From Neurospora intermedia (taxonomy: Eukaryota > Ascomycota > Sordariomycetes > Sordariales > Sordariaceae): 64,000 nucleotides of DNA. The DNA lies in contig BTPP01000006.1 in the NCBI GenBank assembly GCA_037102815.1, forward strand, positions 1,116,001-1,180,000. Reading direction: 5' to 3'. Made by a program: the position numbers and the translations under genes. Numbering within the stretch: the stretch's first letter is position 1; every line of letters begins with the position of its first letter. This document shows, in pieces, positions 1-11,894 of this stretch. The notes under the pieces were generated by a model. The model made no database searches, had not been told where the DNA came from, and saw only the letters and a list, made by a program, of their open reading frames with translations.

Positions 1-964
1 ACTCCCATTGTTCCATGATGGTGTTGAGAGCAGCACCTTTGAGGAGGGATTCGCGCAAATGGCCGGCGTAGAGAATGATTTCGGAGAGTTTACTGGTAAT
101 GTCATCCTCGTTACTGGCGGCTTCTTGCTGGACCGACGGACGAATACAGATTGGAGGAGCGGGAAGATATTGCCACAAGAACATCTCTGGTCTGCCCTCG
201 GAAGGGTTCAATCCGAGCAACTCGCAGTCCTCGGCGGTGATTTTCTTGAACAATTTCAGGACCTTGAGAGGATCCATGTCGTCCATAGCTTTCTTGGAGT
301 GCTTCTCGAGGTCCGGAGTGAATGTTTTTGCCTGGATGAAGGAGGAATCGAAGGCGGCCTTGGCAACGGGAGGAACCTTTTTCTGAGCAGTCGACTTGTT
401 GAAGTGCGAGAACTTGTCGTGGGTAAGCTTCATGACGCTCAACTTGCGAATAACACCCTGGGTGTCGCCGCAGTAGGGGCACGTCTTTTGCTTGCGGCAT
501 TCATCGTTGATCTTTTTGAGGATGGCTGATCGCTTGAGGTTATCGATACCAGGGGCACGGAGAGCCTTGAGGAACTTGGCCTTGGGTTCCTCCTCGAGCA
601 GGACCTTTGAGCAGGTCTTGCAGATGTTTTGGAGGGTGGCCTGAATGTACTTGAGATAGCCGATGTGGAAGACGGGAAGTGGGAGGCGGACGTGACCGAA
701 GTGACCGGCGCAGGACTGGAGAGGGAGGTTGCAGGTCTCGCAGGTGCCCGTCTTGCTCGAAGTACCGAGACGGGGATCGAGGGGACCGTGGGGGAAAGTG
801 CGGCGGCCGTTTTCGACGTCGTACAGGAGGTTGTCAGAGACTTCGAGGACACCCTGATTTACTATATCCTGATGTGACTGGACTCCGAACTGCAGGGCTC
901 TGAAGCGCTTAGGGAGCTGGTCGGCCAGCTGCTCCTTGATAGGAGCTCTCTGCTCGGCACCCAT
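1..964 (-). CDS. rpo31: RNA polymerase III largest subunit, N-terminal part (cut by window edge)
   Basis: This is the N-terminal 321 codons of the catalytic large subunit (RPC1/RPC160) of nuclear RNA polymerase III, which transcribes tRNA and 5S genes. The reading frame is open without introns from the ATG at 962-964 to the left edge. The protein starts MGAEQRAPIKEQL. It contains the clamp-head zinc site CETCNLPLQSCAGHFGH at about residues 69-85, then the second pair CKTC and CPYC, and the Pol III-like stretch GHVRLPLPVFHIGYLKYI. The order and wording of these motifs fit Pol III better than Pol I or Pol II. The rest of the gene, including the active-site loop, lies outside the window. It is divergent from the DDHD phospholipase gene. 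Confidence 0.93.
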   Translation of the reverse strand, partial: MGAEQRAPIKEQLADQLPKRFRALQFGVQSHQDIVNQGVLEVSDNLLYDVENGRRTFPHGPLDPRLGTSSKTGTCETCNLPLQSCAGHFGHVRLPLPVFHIGYLKYIQATLQNICKTCSKVLLEEEPKAKFLKALRAPGIDNLKRSAILKKINDECRKQKTCPYCGDTQGVIRKLSVMKLTHDKFSHFNKSTAQKKVPPVAKAAFDSSFIQAKTFTPDLEKHSKKAMDDMDPLKVLKLFKKITAEDCELLGLNPSEGRPEMFLWQYLPAPPICIRPSVQQEAASNEDDITSKLSEIILYAGHLRESLLKGAALNTIMEQWE

Positions 965-2594
965 TGTGATATGAATCGTATTTCAGTTGTCGAGACTAGC
1001 AATGCCATCAACAGGGCATGCGTAGCAGGTAGAGGAGGTGGCTACTGGAAGAGAGCAGTCGGGTGCCCTGTTCTGGTGATCATACAATGTCGCTACCGGC
1101 TCATGGCGGACTCTCTGTATTTGTCTGATGGATGGAGGTGATGTCGAGTCGAGGTTATCGAGTGCTTGTAAGACCCGTTCGCAATGGTCGCTGTGAAGAA
1201 GCTAGAGCGAAACGGAAGCCAGAGGCTGTCGATTGAGACTGTGGTGGGCGACGAGAGGTGCCCTGGCGGTAGATTCGGGGTAGAGATCGCTATCGGCCGA
1301 GGCTTATACGAAATTTTGCAGTTGACGCTTGTCGTAGTGGAATCTCCGACGAGGTTATAGAATACACTATGGTATGCCGTAGCAAGTGTCGCCGTATGCT
1401 GAATATCCCAGACAATGGAAGTCGAAAGTGAAAAATGGAAGGAAATGAGGTGGCAGATAGCCGTTGGTGTTGGAAAAAGTGAATTGGGACAAATTCGCGA
1501 CCCGTCTTTTGAAAATTATTTTGTCGCTGCGCGCGCTGCGACTCCATCCATTACAGTGGTGCACCCATGCTGAAAACGGGCACCACACTGGAGGGGGGGG
1601 CGGGGCGGGGCCCGGGCGGCACGGCAGTCGAGAAGATGGAAACCCTCCGCCGTCGCCGCCCGCATGACTCCGCGTCCTGGAACTGGTCCAATGGTCGCGA
1701 GTTGGAGACAGACTTCGAAACTTGTGCCCCACCACGCGGTGCCTCCATCTGATCGACCGGCCCCTTCCAGGCCGCTGATACCCCACCATCCGTTATCTTG
1801 TAGGGGTACATGAATCGGGAGAGGGGTACCTAAACTCCTTTCTGCGCCGAGCCTCCAAGACCGCGCCGCTCAAGTACCTCGAACTGTTCCAAAAGTACCC
1901 GGAACTGATGGGTGAGAGTGGGACAAGGACCAGCTGCTGCCAATCACCGCTTGATTCTGATCTGCTGGAATCGTCATTGCCGTGTTGTCCAAGACCGAAG
2001 GGAGCTCCATTGGCCCTTCCTGTCATTCCGTGGAAGATGAGAAAAGTCACAAGCCAGCAGCCAAGACCAGCTGTTACTTTCCGGTGTTTCCTCCTGCCTT
2101 GCTCTAATTCTTCTTTACCGTATATACCATACACTTCAAGTGTCATACACAACTCAACATCTACAAGTAGTATATATCTACCTTACCTAGGTAATCTACA
2201 CTTTGCGTTGTTCATCTAACCGCCCTCTCGTCCCGTCTTTTGCTTGCATGTGCGCGCATCTTTCCCGAGGAAGCTTCACTCCTTCACTTGTTACAACACA
2301 CTGCACCCATGAGACTCCATCATACAACAACGACAACTACCTAGAAACCAAAACATCGATCGAAACCGACTTTTTTGACACTCGACGAGCCAACCGACAA
2401 ACCCATTCAAGACGGCGGGAGTCAGAATTGGGGTTCCATTGCCAGATAACCCTTTTCCACCAACCAACATTGGGCCAAGACCAACTGTCTCGTATCCTCT
2501 CCCTTGGGGTCCATACAGATACCGAACGAATACTCCAGGGCGACCGGGCTGGTGAAAAGAAACGTCAACCTGTCAACTTCCAAAGTCAGCAACG
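965..2594. other. Divergent intergenic region (RPC1 / DDHD phospholipase)
   Basis: This region should carry the promoters and 5' leaders of the two divergent genes. I see no supportable gene. It contains a very G-rich island at 1593-1616 (separate entry). The part just before 2595 (about 2220-2590) is pyrimidine- and CA-rich without ATG-rich ORFs, as in a Neurospora 5' leader. Confidence 0.6.
1593..1616 (+). other. G-run island with G-quadruplex potential
   Basis: A run of eight G is followed by two GGGG runs separated by single C, then CCC and GGG. This gives at least four G-runs of three or more within 24 nt, which satisfies the usual G-quadruplex pattern. It sits between divergent promoters, about 630 bp upstream of the Pol III subunit start. 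Folding is an inference. Confidence 0.6.
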
Positions 2595-5500
2595 TTGGCG
2601 CTTGTTTCCGCGATAAGGTTGCGTCTGCGCGGGACTGGCCTGGGTCCTCGTACCCGTCAGGCTCTCTACCCTCTGCCAGCAGTCTTCAGACCAACTACCT
2701 CGACCTTTGCGTCTAGCCGAGGCCCCAGAGCCTCGTTCTCTTCCTCGCCTTCCTTCTCTGCCTGGTGGCCTTCTGGTCACAGCAAAAACCCGATGGCGCC
2801 AACTAGCGGGACGGGCCCCGGCGCGGCCGACAAGAAGCCTGAAAAGTCGTATCTCGCATCTGCCGTCGATTCCATTAATCCTTGGGCGGCCAACCGAAGC
2901 ACCACTCCAGCACCCAAGGAGCCACCTCCGCCCAAACCAGTGGTCCCTGTGAACCCAAACCCCGGGGACCATAGTACCAACCCCTTTTACGGCCACAGCT
3001 TCAAGCGGTATCCCCCTGACTGCCCTCCATTAAATGTTCAATGGTTCCATGCGGTAGATGTAGGTCGTCTGTCTGATCACTTGTATAGGGTTGGAAACGC
3101 CCTGACGCAAACTTCTTTTCCTCTAGGTCCCGAAGCGCAAGCCCAAGTTCCTCCAGTCCAAGACCGACGATGACAAAAAGACCCAGACGCAACCAAAGAA
3201 ATATGCGCCCTTCTCTCCCGGAGACTCCCGAGCACTCGAAGTTGCCTACCAAGCAAGACTCGAAGAGATAGAGCAACAGAGGGCGAACCCCAAGCGCTCG
3301 ACCAGTGTCCGTTTAGGCTCCAAGCGGCCTCGCGTCGTCTCGGGTGACGAAGCACACAACACGAACCTGGATTCGACTGAGGAGGAGGCCAAGAATCACG
3401 TCCGAGTCCCCGTTAACGAAGATTTCCTATTCGACGTCGACCTCGACGATCGCGAGTTAGCCCCTGTTTACTGGGAGGGTCCGGTATATGAGGTGCGTCG
3501 AGGAACTTGGTTCTATCAAGAAGGCTCGACTGTTCGCCCATGCGAGGAGAATCTTGCCGCTCAGCTTGAAGAGGGATACATGAAGATACGACCATGGATG
3601 TACCCCACACGGACGCGCAGCGACTCGGGTACCCGGACCGTCACACCTAAGGCTTCAGTGACCAATCTCAAGGCTGCGGCTGCCTCCCAGAAAGAAACCC
3701 CAGCCAAAATAGAGACCACTGCTGTCCAACATCAGCCCCAGACATATCGGCTATTTGGCGCCTACATGAACAACATTGCAACATACCACGACGAAAGCAC
3801 TGTATGGCTCTCATCGGAAGGTGTGCTCTCTTGGGTGACCTCGACCGTGTACGAGAGGTTTGCTGGAGGTGGTTATATGAGCGGCGTGAAGCTCGTCCGT
3901 GGCTATAATACGGAAACAAAGAAGCCCAAAGATGATAAGCGGCCCTCGACTCCCACTGGAACCAAGAGCACCTCCGCAGAACAGGACGAGAAGCTGCAAA
4001 AGGCCCTCAAGAGACGCTCTGCTCCGGCAGGTGCGCATTCACTTTCTGAAGAGACCGTGGTGGTTAAGGAAGAGGGTGAAGAGGAGGTGCCCGACGAAAT
4101 CGAAAGTACGAGGGCCCGGCTCAGTCGGCAAATATCAAACCTGATAGAGGGTGTCAAGGATCCAGAGGCAGAGGCGGAAGCGATTCGGAAAAGAGAAGAG
4201 AAGGAGATCAGGGACGACTATAATGCGCGACTAGGAGAGACTCAGGGCCGCGAAATTGAGCATCTCGTTCTCGTCACCCACGGCATCGGACAGCTGTTGG
4301 GAAAGAAGATTGAGAGTGTCAACTTTGTCCATGATGTGAATATGCTTCGGAAAACATTAAAGGAGACATATTCTTCTTCGGCCGATCTCAGGGCGCTGAA
4401 CGGCGAGATTGAAGTGGAAGGCCCTGGCAACTCGCGTGTTCAAGTTTTGCCCGTTGTCTGGCGACATCTCCTCGACTTTCCAAAGCGCAAACCGAAAAGA
4501 AGAGAGCACGATTTGGGTGAGGCGCCATACGAAGAAGACGAATGTAAGTGATTCCCGTGTTCTGACACGAGTTCAAGTACAAGTCAGTGCTAAACTGTTA
4601 TGAAAGACCCATCCCTAGATGACATTACGATCGAAGGTGTGGCTTTTGCAAGGTCACTCATATCCGATCTGGCTCTCGACGTCCTGCTTTACCAAAGCGC
4701 ATACCGAGAAACAATCGCGGAGATCGTTCTCCGAGAAGCTAACCGAATATACAAGCTGTTCAAAGACCGCAATCCTAACTTCAACGGCAAAGTTCATGTC
4801 ATCGGTCATTCCCTTGGGTCTGCCATCATGTTTGATATCCTCTGTCGGCAACGGGAAAAACGACCAGAAACCGAGCCGTTTAAGAACCCGCTCAAATTGT
4901 GGCCAACACACACCCAGGATCGATACGAACCGAAAGAATCCAAGGAGCTTGCGTTCGAGTTTGACGTGGAAGATTTCTACGCTCTCGGCTCTCCCATTGG
5001 CCTTTTCCAGATGCTTAAGGGACGAACAATTGCGGCTCGTCACTTGCCCAACGCCTATCCCTCGGAAAGCCCCTTAAATCCCGAATATATGGATGACCCA
5101 TTTTTCCTTGCCGCCACAGCGCATCACCACCATTACCACCACCATAACAGTGACCAGAGTCTCTCTCCTATTACCAACCTTCCGTACAGCATCTCCTCCC
5201 CCAAGGTTGCTCAATTATTCAACATTTTCCACCCTTCAGATCCCATTTCCTATCGTCTGGAGCCCTTGATCTCCCCCGCCATGTCGACTCTCAAGCCCCA
5301 AGCTCTGCCATATACCAAGAAGAGCATCTTCGGTTCTGTCGCTCCACAGGGTCTCACGGGCATTGGTGCCAAGGTCGGGCAGAGCGTTAGCGGACTATGG
5401 AGCAGTCTCAGTGCCGGTATTGCCAGCAGTTTACTCAACCGTAGTCTCGGTTTTAGCCAGGAAGATGTAGCCAATATTAACGCCTCACAGGCTCAGCACC

Positions 5501-6046
5501 AGAATTCCAGTCCTGGCGCTGGTACCAATATTGCGGGCGGTGTCATATCTCCCGAATCCCCAAAAATGTCAGACGCACAACGGAGCGAGAAGACGGCGGA
5601 GAGGATGCGCCAACTGGCCAACGCCGGCCACGATGGGGCGCTGATCGATGACGAGCTGGAGACGCTCTTCAGCAGGTTTGAGAGGAAGAGGTTGGATATG
5701 GTTCACGCCGCCAAGGAAGGGGGCAGCACCGCTGCGGCCAAGGAGGAATGGGTCAAGGAGGAGGCCAAGGCCCAGAAGTTGAAGAGAGAGGAGATGAAGG
5801 TACGGGCGCTGAACAGGAATGGGAGGGTGGATTACAGTATCCAAGAGTAAGTCACCACTTTCGCGTGCTCAAGTTCTGTGGTTTGAGACGGCAGATGGCT
5901 AACATTGGCTTTACAGAAGCGTTCTGGACTTCAATCCCATCAACACCATTGCTTCGCACATGAGTTACTGGGCGGATGAAGATGTGTGCCACTTTATACT
6001 GTCTCAAATGCTGGTATCGAGCAAGACGAAGACACCGAGGGTGTAA
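2595..6046 (+). CDS. DDHD-domain phospholipase (PA-preferring PLA1 / Ddl1 family)
   Basis: This is a predicted intracellular phospholipase A1 of the DDHD family, relative of yeast Ddl1. Exons are 2595-3059, 3127-4543, 4607-5846 and 5917-6046, giving 1083 aa. The first splice restores the conserved block AVDVPKRKP. The second restores continuity before DDITIEGVAFARSLISD. The last adds the end of the DDHD domain, with HMSYWADEDVCHFIL. The nucleophile motif GHSLGS places the catalytic serine near residue 696. Later landmarks are DFYALGSPIG and NIFHPSDPISYRLEPL. The N-terminus is rich in R, S and hydrophobic residues without acidic ones, like a mitochondrial presequence; yeast Ddl1 is mitochondrial, so this location is an inference. 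Odd points are a His-rich patch (HHHHYHHHN) in the DDHD region and a long charged central linker. Confidence 0.9.
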
Positions 6047-7438
6047 GAATTTTGTAGGTTTTGGGCATAGTTGGGGTAGCCTTCATGATAGTCATATACC
6101 TTACGTTCGCTGGTCAACAGTCGGACACGATATTTCCCGCCCTTTTTTTCCTCTCATGTTTTTTTTTTTTTTCTTGTTGATCTCGGATTTCGCATAAAAC
6201 AATGCATCCGCTCTACAAACCCTTCCTTTCACTGGCAATATTAGACACTTGTAGAATTCTTCCTTAACCAACCTCTAGAAGAGGTGAGGAGTCCAGTAGA
6301 AATTTCCTGCATCCAACACCCAGCTTCCATTGTGTTATTCATACATGATGGGTTGCCCTGAGCTGCGTAAGGTCCGAGGACGGCTTTTCCATGTCCGCTG
6401 TATCTTCCACGGCACCTCTGTCTTTTCCAAACTGGATTCCGGAGGTCCGCTCCATGCAATGCTATCAATGATGCATCTCTCGATGCCCGAGTTTTCAGTC
6501 ACAGGCTTCTTCCTTTTTTTTTTTCTTTTTTTCTTGCGTTGCCCATTGTGAGGAGCTTCGACTTGGGGAAGGCGTTATCGGCTTGTTTTTTTTTTCCGTC
6601 ATGTTGGAAGTTCCGTATAACAAATTCCGGGATTTCATGACTCTAGATATCAAGTTTCACACCTTTTTTAACATTGAGAGTTGGATTCAAACTTGATGAT
6701 GGATACTGCAGCCGATGCTCGGTGGTGCTCACGCGGCGGTTGTTGGAGAGGATCAGAGGGAGTGGGTTGGTTGACCAGGCCAACTAACGGTTTACTACCG
6801 TGACCCACGGTTGAATGCTGCTCACCAGAATCCATGCGCCCCATTGCACCTTTCAATACCCGCCTCGAGCGAGCCCGCATCGCGCTTGTCAGTTGTCGAT
6901 GGTCAATACAGTTTGACGGGCCAGTTTTTGCAGGACATAGTGGAACATGATTTGCCAATCATTGGCTTCATACCAGAATTTGTGAGTCTTTACGAATTGA
7001 AGTCCTTTCCTAATGAAGTGCTTCAGGTGATTGTGTAGAACTTAAAGGGTTGGTTGCTGATGGGAGCGTCAAGAGATGACGTTGAAGAATTTATGAAGCA
7101 ATGCGTGTTATGAGTTAATCGGGCTGTCTTGACTGGCTACTGTAATTGGGTATCCCACAAGCCGAACAAAAGCGATGTGGAAAAACTTCACAAATTGCAT
7201 GCAAGTTCCCAAACAACGACTGTCCATTATATCCACCATCAACTGCTCACGCCCTCAACAGATAAAGCTTAGCCACTTTTCTGACTTTATCCCATCATAC
7301 TTGGTTCAAAGGCAGAACATCCACACAACCAAATATCCATTGTCTTATCTCGATCTTCCTCACTAGTTTCTTCCGACGCGTACATCCATCCATCCATCCA
7401 CCCTTGACAAGAAAGTCACATCCCAAGAAACACCAAAG
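6047..7438. other. Intergenic region, DDHD gene to mrm2
   Basis: I see no supportable gene here. The left part is T-rich with several poly-T runs (about 6150-6180, 6510-6535 and 6585-6596), as expected for 3' sequence. The right end carries a short CATC repeat near 7384-7400 just before the mrm2 start. The 75-codon ORF at 6811-7038 has no family resemblance or good coding character. Confidence 0.5.
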
Positions 7439-9419
7439 ATGTTGCTTCGACGATTACCACCTCGCCTTTTCGTTCGACCAACGCCCACTTTAACCACCAC
7501 AAGGGCCTTGCTGTTTCCCACCACTAGTACTACTACTACCACCAACCCCATCTCGCCCAGCCCCTCAACCAATGTCCCCACCACCAACCAGCTCAGACTA
7601 TCCTCCTCCTCCTCAAACTCCCAGTGGAAGGCCCGCCAATCCAACGATTACTACGCCCGCTCCGCCCGCACCGCCAAGCTCAAATCGCGCGCCGCCTTCA
7701 AACTCCTCGAAATCAACAAAAAGTACCGCCTCTTCCGCCGCAATGCTTCCCAGATCGTCGTCGACCTTGGTTTTGCGCCCGGCAGCTGGTCGCAGGTCGC
7801 GCTGGACCTCACCAAACCCGATGGCAAAGTGGTGGGGATCGACATCATCCCCGCCCAGCCGCCGAGGGGAGTAAGTTCCATTCAGGGGAATTTCTTGAGT
7901 GAGGGGGTGAGGGGGTTGGTGAAGGGGTGGTTGAGGGAGGAGGAGGGACGGGGGAGGGTCGAATTGTTGAGGAAGGAAAGGGAAAAGGCGGCTAGAGTGG
8001 AACAGGAGGCGAAGGAGCGGGAGGAGAGGGAAAGGGTCGAGAGAGAAAGGGCGGGGATGGAGGATATGAGGGGGTCGGAGCTGGAGAGTGAGATAGCGGG
8101 TGATGTGGGCGAGGGAGTGGCTGGAATGAGTGAAGCTAGGCAGAAGGAGAAGAACGTCGTCGTGGAGGAGATGGTTCAAGGGGTGGAGGAGTTGGAGCTC
8201 ACAGAGAGGCGGGAAGAGCAGCCGCAGCACCAGCAGCAGAAACAACGGCAACAAAAGGATGTAGCAAAGCAAGAGATCTTTGCCGACCGGCCGAGTTACA
8301 TCGAGTTGGAACGGATGGCTGTTAGAGAAGCTCAGTTGCAGCAGCCTGAAGTTTTGGAACAAGACCAACGAGAAGAAGACAAGGCGACCACCACAGCCAT
8401 CGAAACAGAAAGAAAACTCGACGGGGAAGAGAGTACTGAGGAACTCGAAGAGGGACACCCACAAGAAGAGCAGCAACAACCAAGGAAGAAAAAGCAACCA
8501 GAGCAAATGCGGTTGGTTGATGTGCGTTTTTGTTCATTCCCTTTCTCAGTCAATGTCCCTCGAGTCCTTTCCTGTCATTATTTGGCCCCCTTCTTTGCCG
8601 TTACTTACAACAGGGAATGGAACATCCATCTCACTCGACATCTAACTTATCACTGCGAACACTGCTAACTTTATCCCCTTTGTCCGGAAAACAAAACAAA
8701 CAGGTAGTACTAAGCGACATGTCAGAACCCTGGCCCCAAACCTCCGGCTTCTCCATGAAGACTTTGAGTAACCCGTATAGCAGGATGATGAACACGAGCG
8801 GGATTTCCTTCAAGGACCACGCTGGTAGTATGGTATGTATTTATTTCTCTTGTCTGGTTTCTTTGTCTCATCATGCACCCACCTCTCGTTATCCCACCCA
8901 ATCTGAATCTTTTCGTCGACCACCAACTACTTACTCATCATACATACATTTCTTTCCCCACATCCAAAAACTCCAACCTTGAAATTCCTTACCCTCCTCC
9001 ATGTTTCGAAGTAAAATACTACTACTAACACCTCCCCCCTCTCCTTTCCCCTTTCCACCCGAAATCAGGACCTCTGCTATGCCGCTCTCTCATTCGCAAA
9101 CGACACGCTTAAACCCGGCGGTCACTTCGTCTGCAAGTTCTACCAAGGGTCAGAGGACAAGAAGTTGGAGAACATGCTTAAGAAGTTGTTTACCAAGGTT
9201 CATAGGGATAAGCCGGATAGTTCTAGGAGTGTAAGTCTTTCTTCCTTTCCCTTCTCACTGTTTCCCCGGTATCCCTTGTCTGGACAACGCAGGACAGTTC
9301 TTGGGTTATTATGGTTTGGTTGACTGACGAGGTTTATGTGGAAAAAGGAGTCGAAGGAGGCGTATTTTGTTGCTCTGAATAGGAGGGGCGATGTGATTTT
9401 GGAGGATATTCCTATATGA
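7439..9419 (+). CDS. mrm2: Mitochondrial rRNA 2'-O-ribose methyltransferase, FtsJ/RrmJ family (MRM2-like)
   Basis: The predicted enzyme methylates a ribose in mitochondrial large-subunit rRNA, using S-adenosylmethionine. Exons are 7439-8521, 8704-8832, 9069-9230 and 9348-9419, giving 481 aa. The first 60 residues are R/T/S-rich, like a mitochondrial targeting sequence. The domain opens with KSRAAFKLLEI (K88), then the SAM motif VVDLGFAPGSWSQVALD. The catalytic tetrad K-D-K-E can be placed at K88, D366 (in VLSDMSEP), K427 (in GGHFVCKFY) and E462 (in SKEAYFVALN), each on a different exon, which supports the splicing model. An insertion of about 200 E/Q/R-rich residues sits inside the methyltransferase fold between NFLSEGV and VVLSDM. 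The bacterial enzyme is about 210 aa and yeast Mrm2 about 320 aa, so this is unusually long. Confidence 0.9.
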
Positions 9420-9809
9420 TGGGAACTGGCACTCTATTGTTGACTTATAAGGCATTGTACGAGTAAAACGGCGTTGTCGAGTAAATGACTTGGGGAGCAA
9501 GAATATTTACGTTCACGGCATGTGTTGAACATCAGATACCCAAATCACATAGAAAATATTCACAGTCCTCACAATATCGAATGGTTCTGGTTAAGACGTG
9601 GTGGTCATCAATTCCCTTGTCATAAACTGAAGAAAGTTGCCCTATGATGATTGCACACCAGCCGCAGACCGGAGTATTGCCCCATGCAAACCCAAATACG
9701 CACAACAGAAACAGCCAAGCAAAGCCATTCTTGCCAGCAGTACAAGAGAGAGCAACAAAAGACTCCCCACGCCTTGTACCAGATGTCGCCAGGGGTATCT
9801 TTGCTCCGT
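9420..9809. other. Convergent 3' region, mrm2 / rpl18
   Basis: Short region between two convergent stop codons. I see no gene. It should hold both 3' UTRs. Confidence 0.5.
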
Positions 9810-10864
9810 TTAGACCTTGAAACCCTTGGATCTTCTGCGACCACGGGCCTTCTCGAACTTGCGGCCCTTGGAAGCGACGTAGGGCTTCTGTGATGGGTGT
9901 CAGTGATCTGTTTCCTCTTGATATGTGGATGATGTGACGTACCTTGTGCTTGTGGGGACCGAAGCCGAAGTGCTTGACGGCCTCGCGAGCGTTCTTGGGG
10001 CCACGGAGAAGGAGGGTGTTGGCACCAGTGGGCTTCTCGAGGGCGAGCTGGTCGAGGGTGATGGCCTGGCCACCGGCAGCCTCGATGCGAGCACGGGCAG
10101 TGGCGGTGAAGCGGAGGGCAGCAACCGAGACCTTGGGGACGGTCAGGAGACGGTTGTCATCGGTGACGGTACCGACAACAACGACGGTCTTCTTCTCGTT
10201 GCCCTTGAGGTTGGCGACAATGCGAGAGATGGACATGGGGGGACGGTTGATGCGGGACATGAACAACCGGCGGAGCACGACCTTGTTGAAGGCAGAGTCA
10301 GTGCGGCCTGGGCGCGCGCCTTGTTAGCATCACGTCGAGTCTCACAAGAGGGCCATGGAAATCAAGAAAAACTTACGGGCAAGGAAGCGGTAAAGCTTGA
10401 CCAGGAGCTTCAAGTAGACATTGTCGCTCTTGGGGGCCTTGCGGTGAGTGGACCGCTCGTGGTGCTTGCGGAGATCGATACCTATTCGTCGCAAACAGAC
10501 TCCCAGTCAGCCTTCAATGGTTCAGGTATGCTCAGACTGGCGTGCCATTGCTCGACCAAGTGCGCGAAGTACGTCCTTTGTTGTTGTTTTTGCGCCTCGA
10601 AGCCAATCCGCATCAGATCGTCGTCCTCTTCATTTTCAGAAAGAGGAAGCGATCTGATGAACTGAAAGTATGGCATCTATCGAGGGCCAACAAGGACCAT
10701 CTCCAGCGACCGGGAACGCAGGTGAAAATTGCCATGGTCGCAGATCGAAGAAGTTTCTCAGTTTTTCAACGTTGAAAAAATCTCGTCCACTCGCACACAA
10801 AGGCTTCAACGGAGGCCATTTCGGTGGCAGTTGATGATGGTGTTTTGCTGTTTTACGTACCCAT
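9810..10864 (-). CDS. rpl18: 60S ribosomal protein L18 (eL18)
   Basis: Cytosolic large-subunit ribosomal protein eL18, about 183 aa. Exons on the minus strand run 10864-10861 (ATGG only), 10481-10377, 10307-9943 and 9887-9810. The protein reads [20 protein letters not shown], continues through [19 protein letters not shown] and [13 protein letters not shown], and ends with [10 protein letters not shown], all typical of the family. The four-base first coding exon is supported by the context CCAAGATGG followed by a GTACGT donor, and by restoration of the invariant MGID start. The first intron is 379 nt and the others 55-69 nt; a long first intron right after the start codon is common in fungal ribosomal-protein genes. 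Confidence 0.93.
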
Positions 10865-11894
10865 CTTGGCGGTTGACTCTCGATTGTCGACTGAAATCGG
10901 GGGTTGTCAAAATCCAGAAATCAAAAGGTGCCGCAAAATTCACAGAAGTTTTTGGTGTCCAACCGCCAGCGGATTTTGTGCGGGCGGTCACCAGCGGCAG
11001 AAACTGGGGCTGTGGGCCTGGAGGCGCCAGCTGGTGGAGAAATAGTCTGTGCGTACAGCTTCAGCATGGCTCGTGCGTTCATTCACCAGTCACATCCCTG
11101 TCACTTGTTTGTTTTGTTTTCCCCTTTTGCGGGACGTTCCGTCATTGTTGTCATCCCGTCTGTTTGAGCAAAGTTCGGCTGTCACCGGTCTCGCCTCCAA
11201 TATCCACGAACATTCGAGGAAAGTCACACCAATTGAGAATGCATTCGGTACACTAGTATATCTTTCTATCTACCTTCGCCACACGTAGCGAATATGCACT
11301 TGTGGCTTTTCTCTATCGTCAATTTTTTCCATGTCGTTGCAAAGATGTCCCGCTCTAGCTACTTACTGACTCTCCCTTTTTCAGTATGAAACATGCCTAT
11401 GGATTTTCGCTATGCTTTTGGCAATCCTTGTTGTTCAATAAGCGACATAGCCTTTGATGCAATAAGAACGAGCTCGTATTCAAGCAAGAGAAGAAAATAA
11501 AACAGAAACACAATTCAACACACTGCTTCATTAGACAGCTCATGACAGACACTTGCCCGGTTGAAGCCGTATCCGGTTATTTGATAAGAACGCTGTCATC
11601 ACTTGATATATGAGTGCTTCGAGCTACTTCAACACCATTCCCACCAGTGAACTCACAAGTTGACTTATGCTGTGATTTCCATATAGAGCGTCGGTTGATT
11701 AAAGCGTAGTATGATATGACGGACTATCACCGGTTACTCATGGAGGAAGAAGTCGACGCGTATGAAATGCAAGGGCTCTATCATTGCCCCTCTATTACTG
11801 ACTTCTATTGTCTGTTTTTGTTTGCTTTCGGCAGCGGGCCCTCGGTGGTGTCGATGTTCGTTGGATTCGTGGTATGGATCCAAGCTCGTGGCGT
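10865..11894. other. Intergenic region, rpl18 promoter side and carrier 3' side
   Basis: Both flanking genes are on the minus strand, so this holds the rpl18 promoter and the 3' UTR of the carrier gene. I see no gene. The 175-codon ORF at 10729-11256 overlaps the rpl18 first exon on the other strand and has no recognisable domain. Confidence 0.5.

Noticed and set aside
7613-8506. 297-codon minus-strand ORF (leucine-rich)
   Set aside because: Mirror image of the E/Q/R-rich insertion in mrm2; the leucine richness comes from antisense reading of Glu/Lys codons.
9925-10665. 246-codon plus-strand ORF over rpl18
   Set aside because: Antisense shadow of the conserved eL18 exons and introns.
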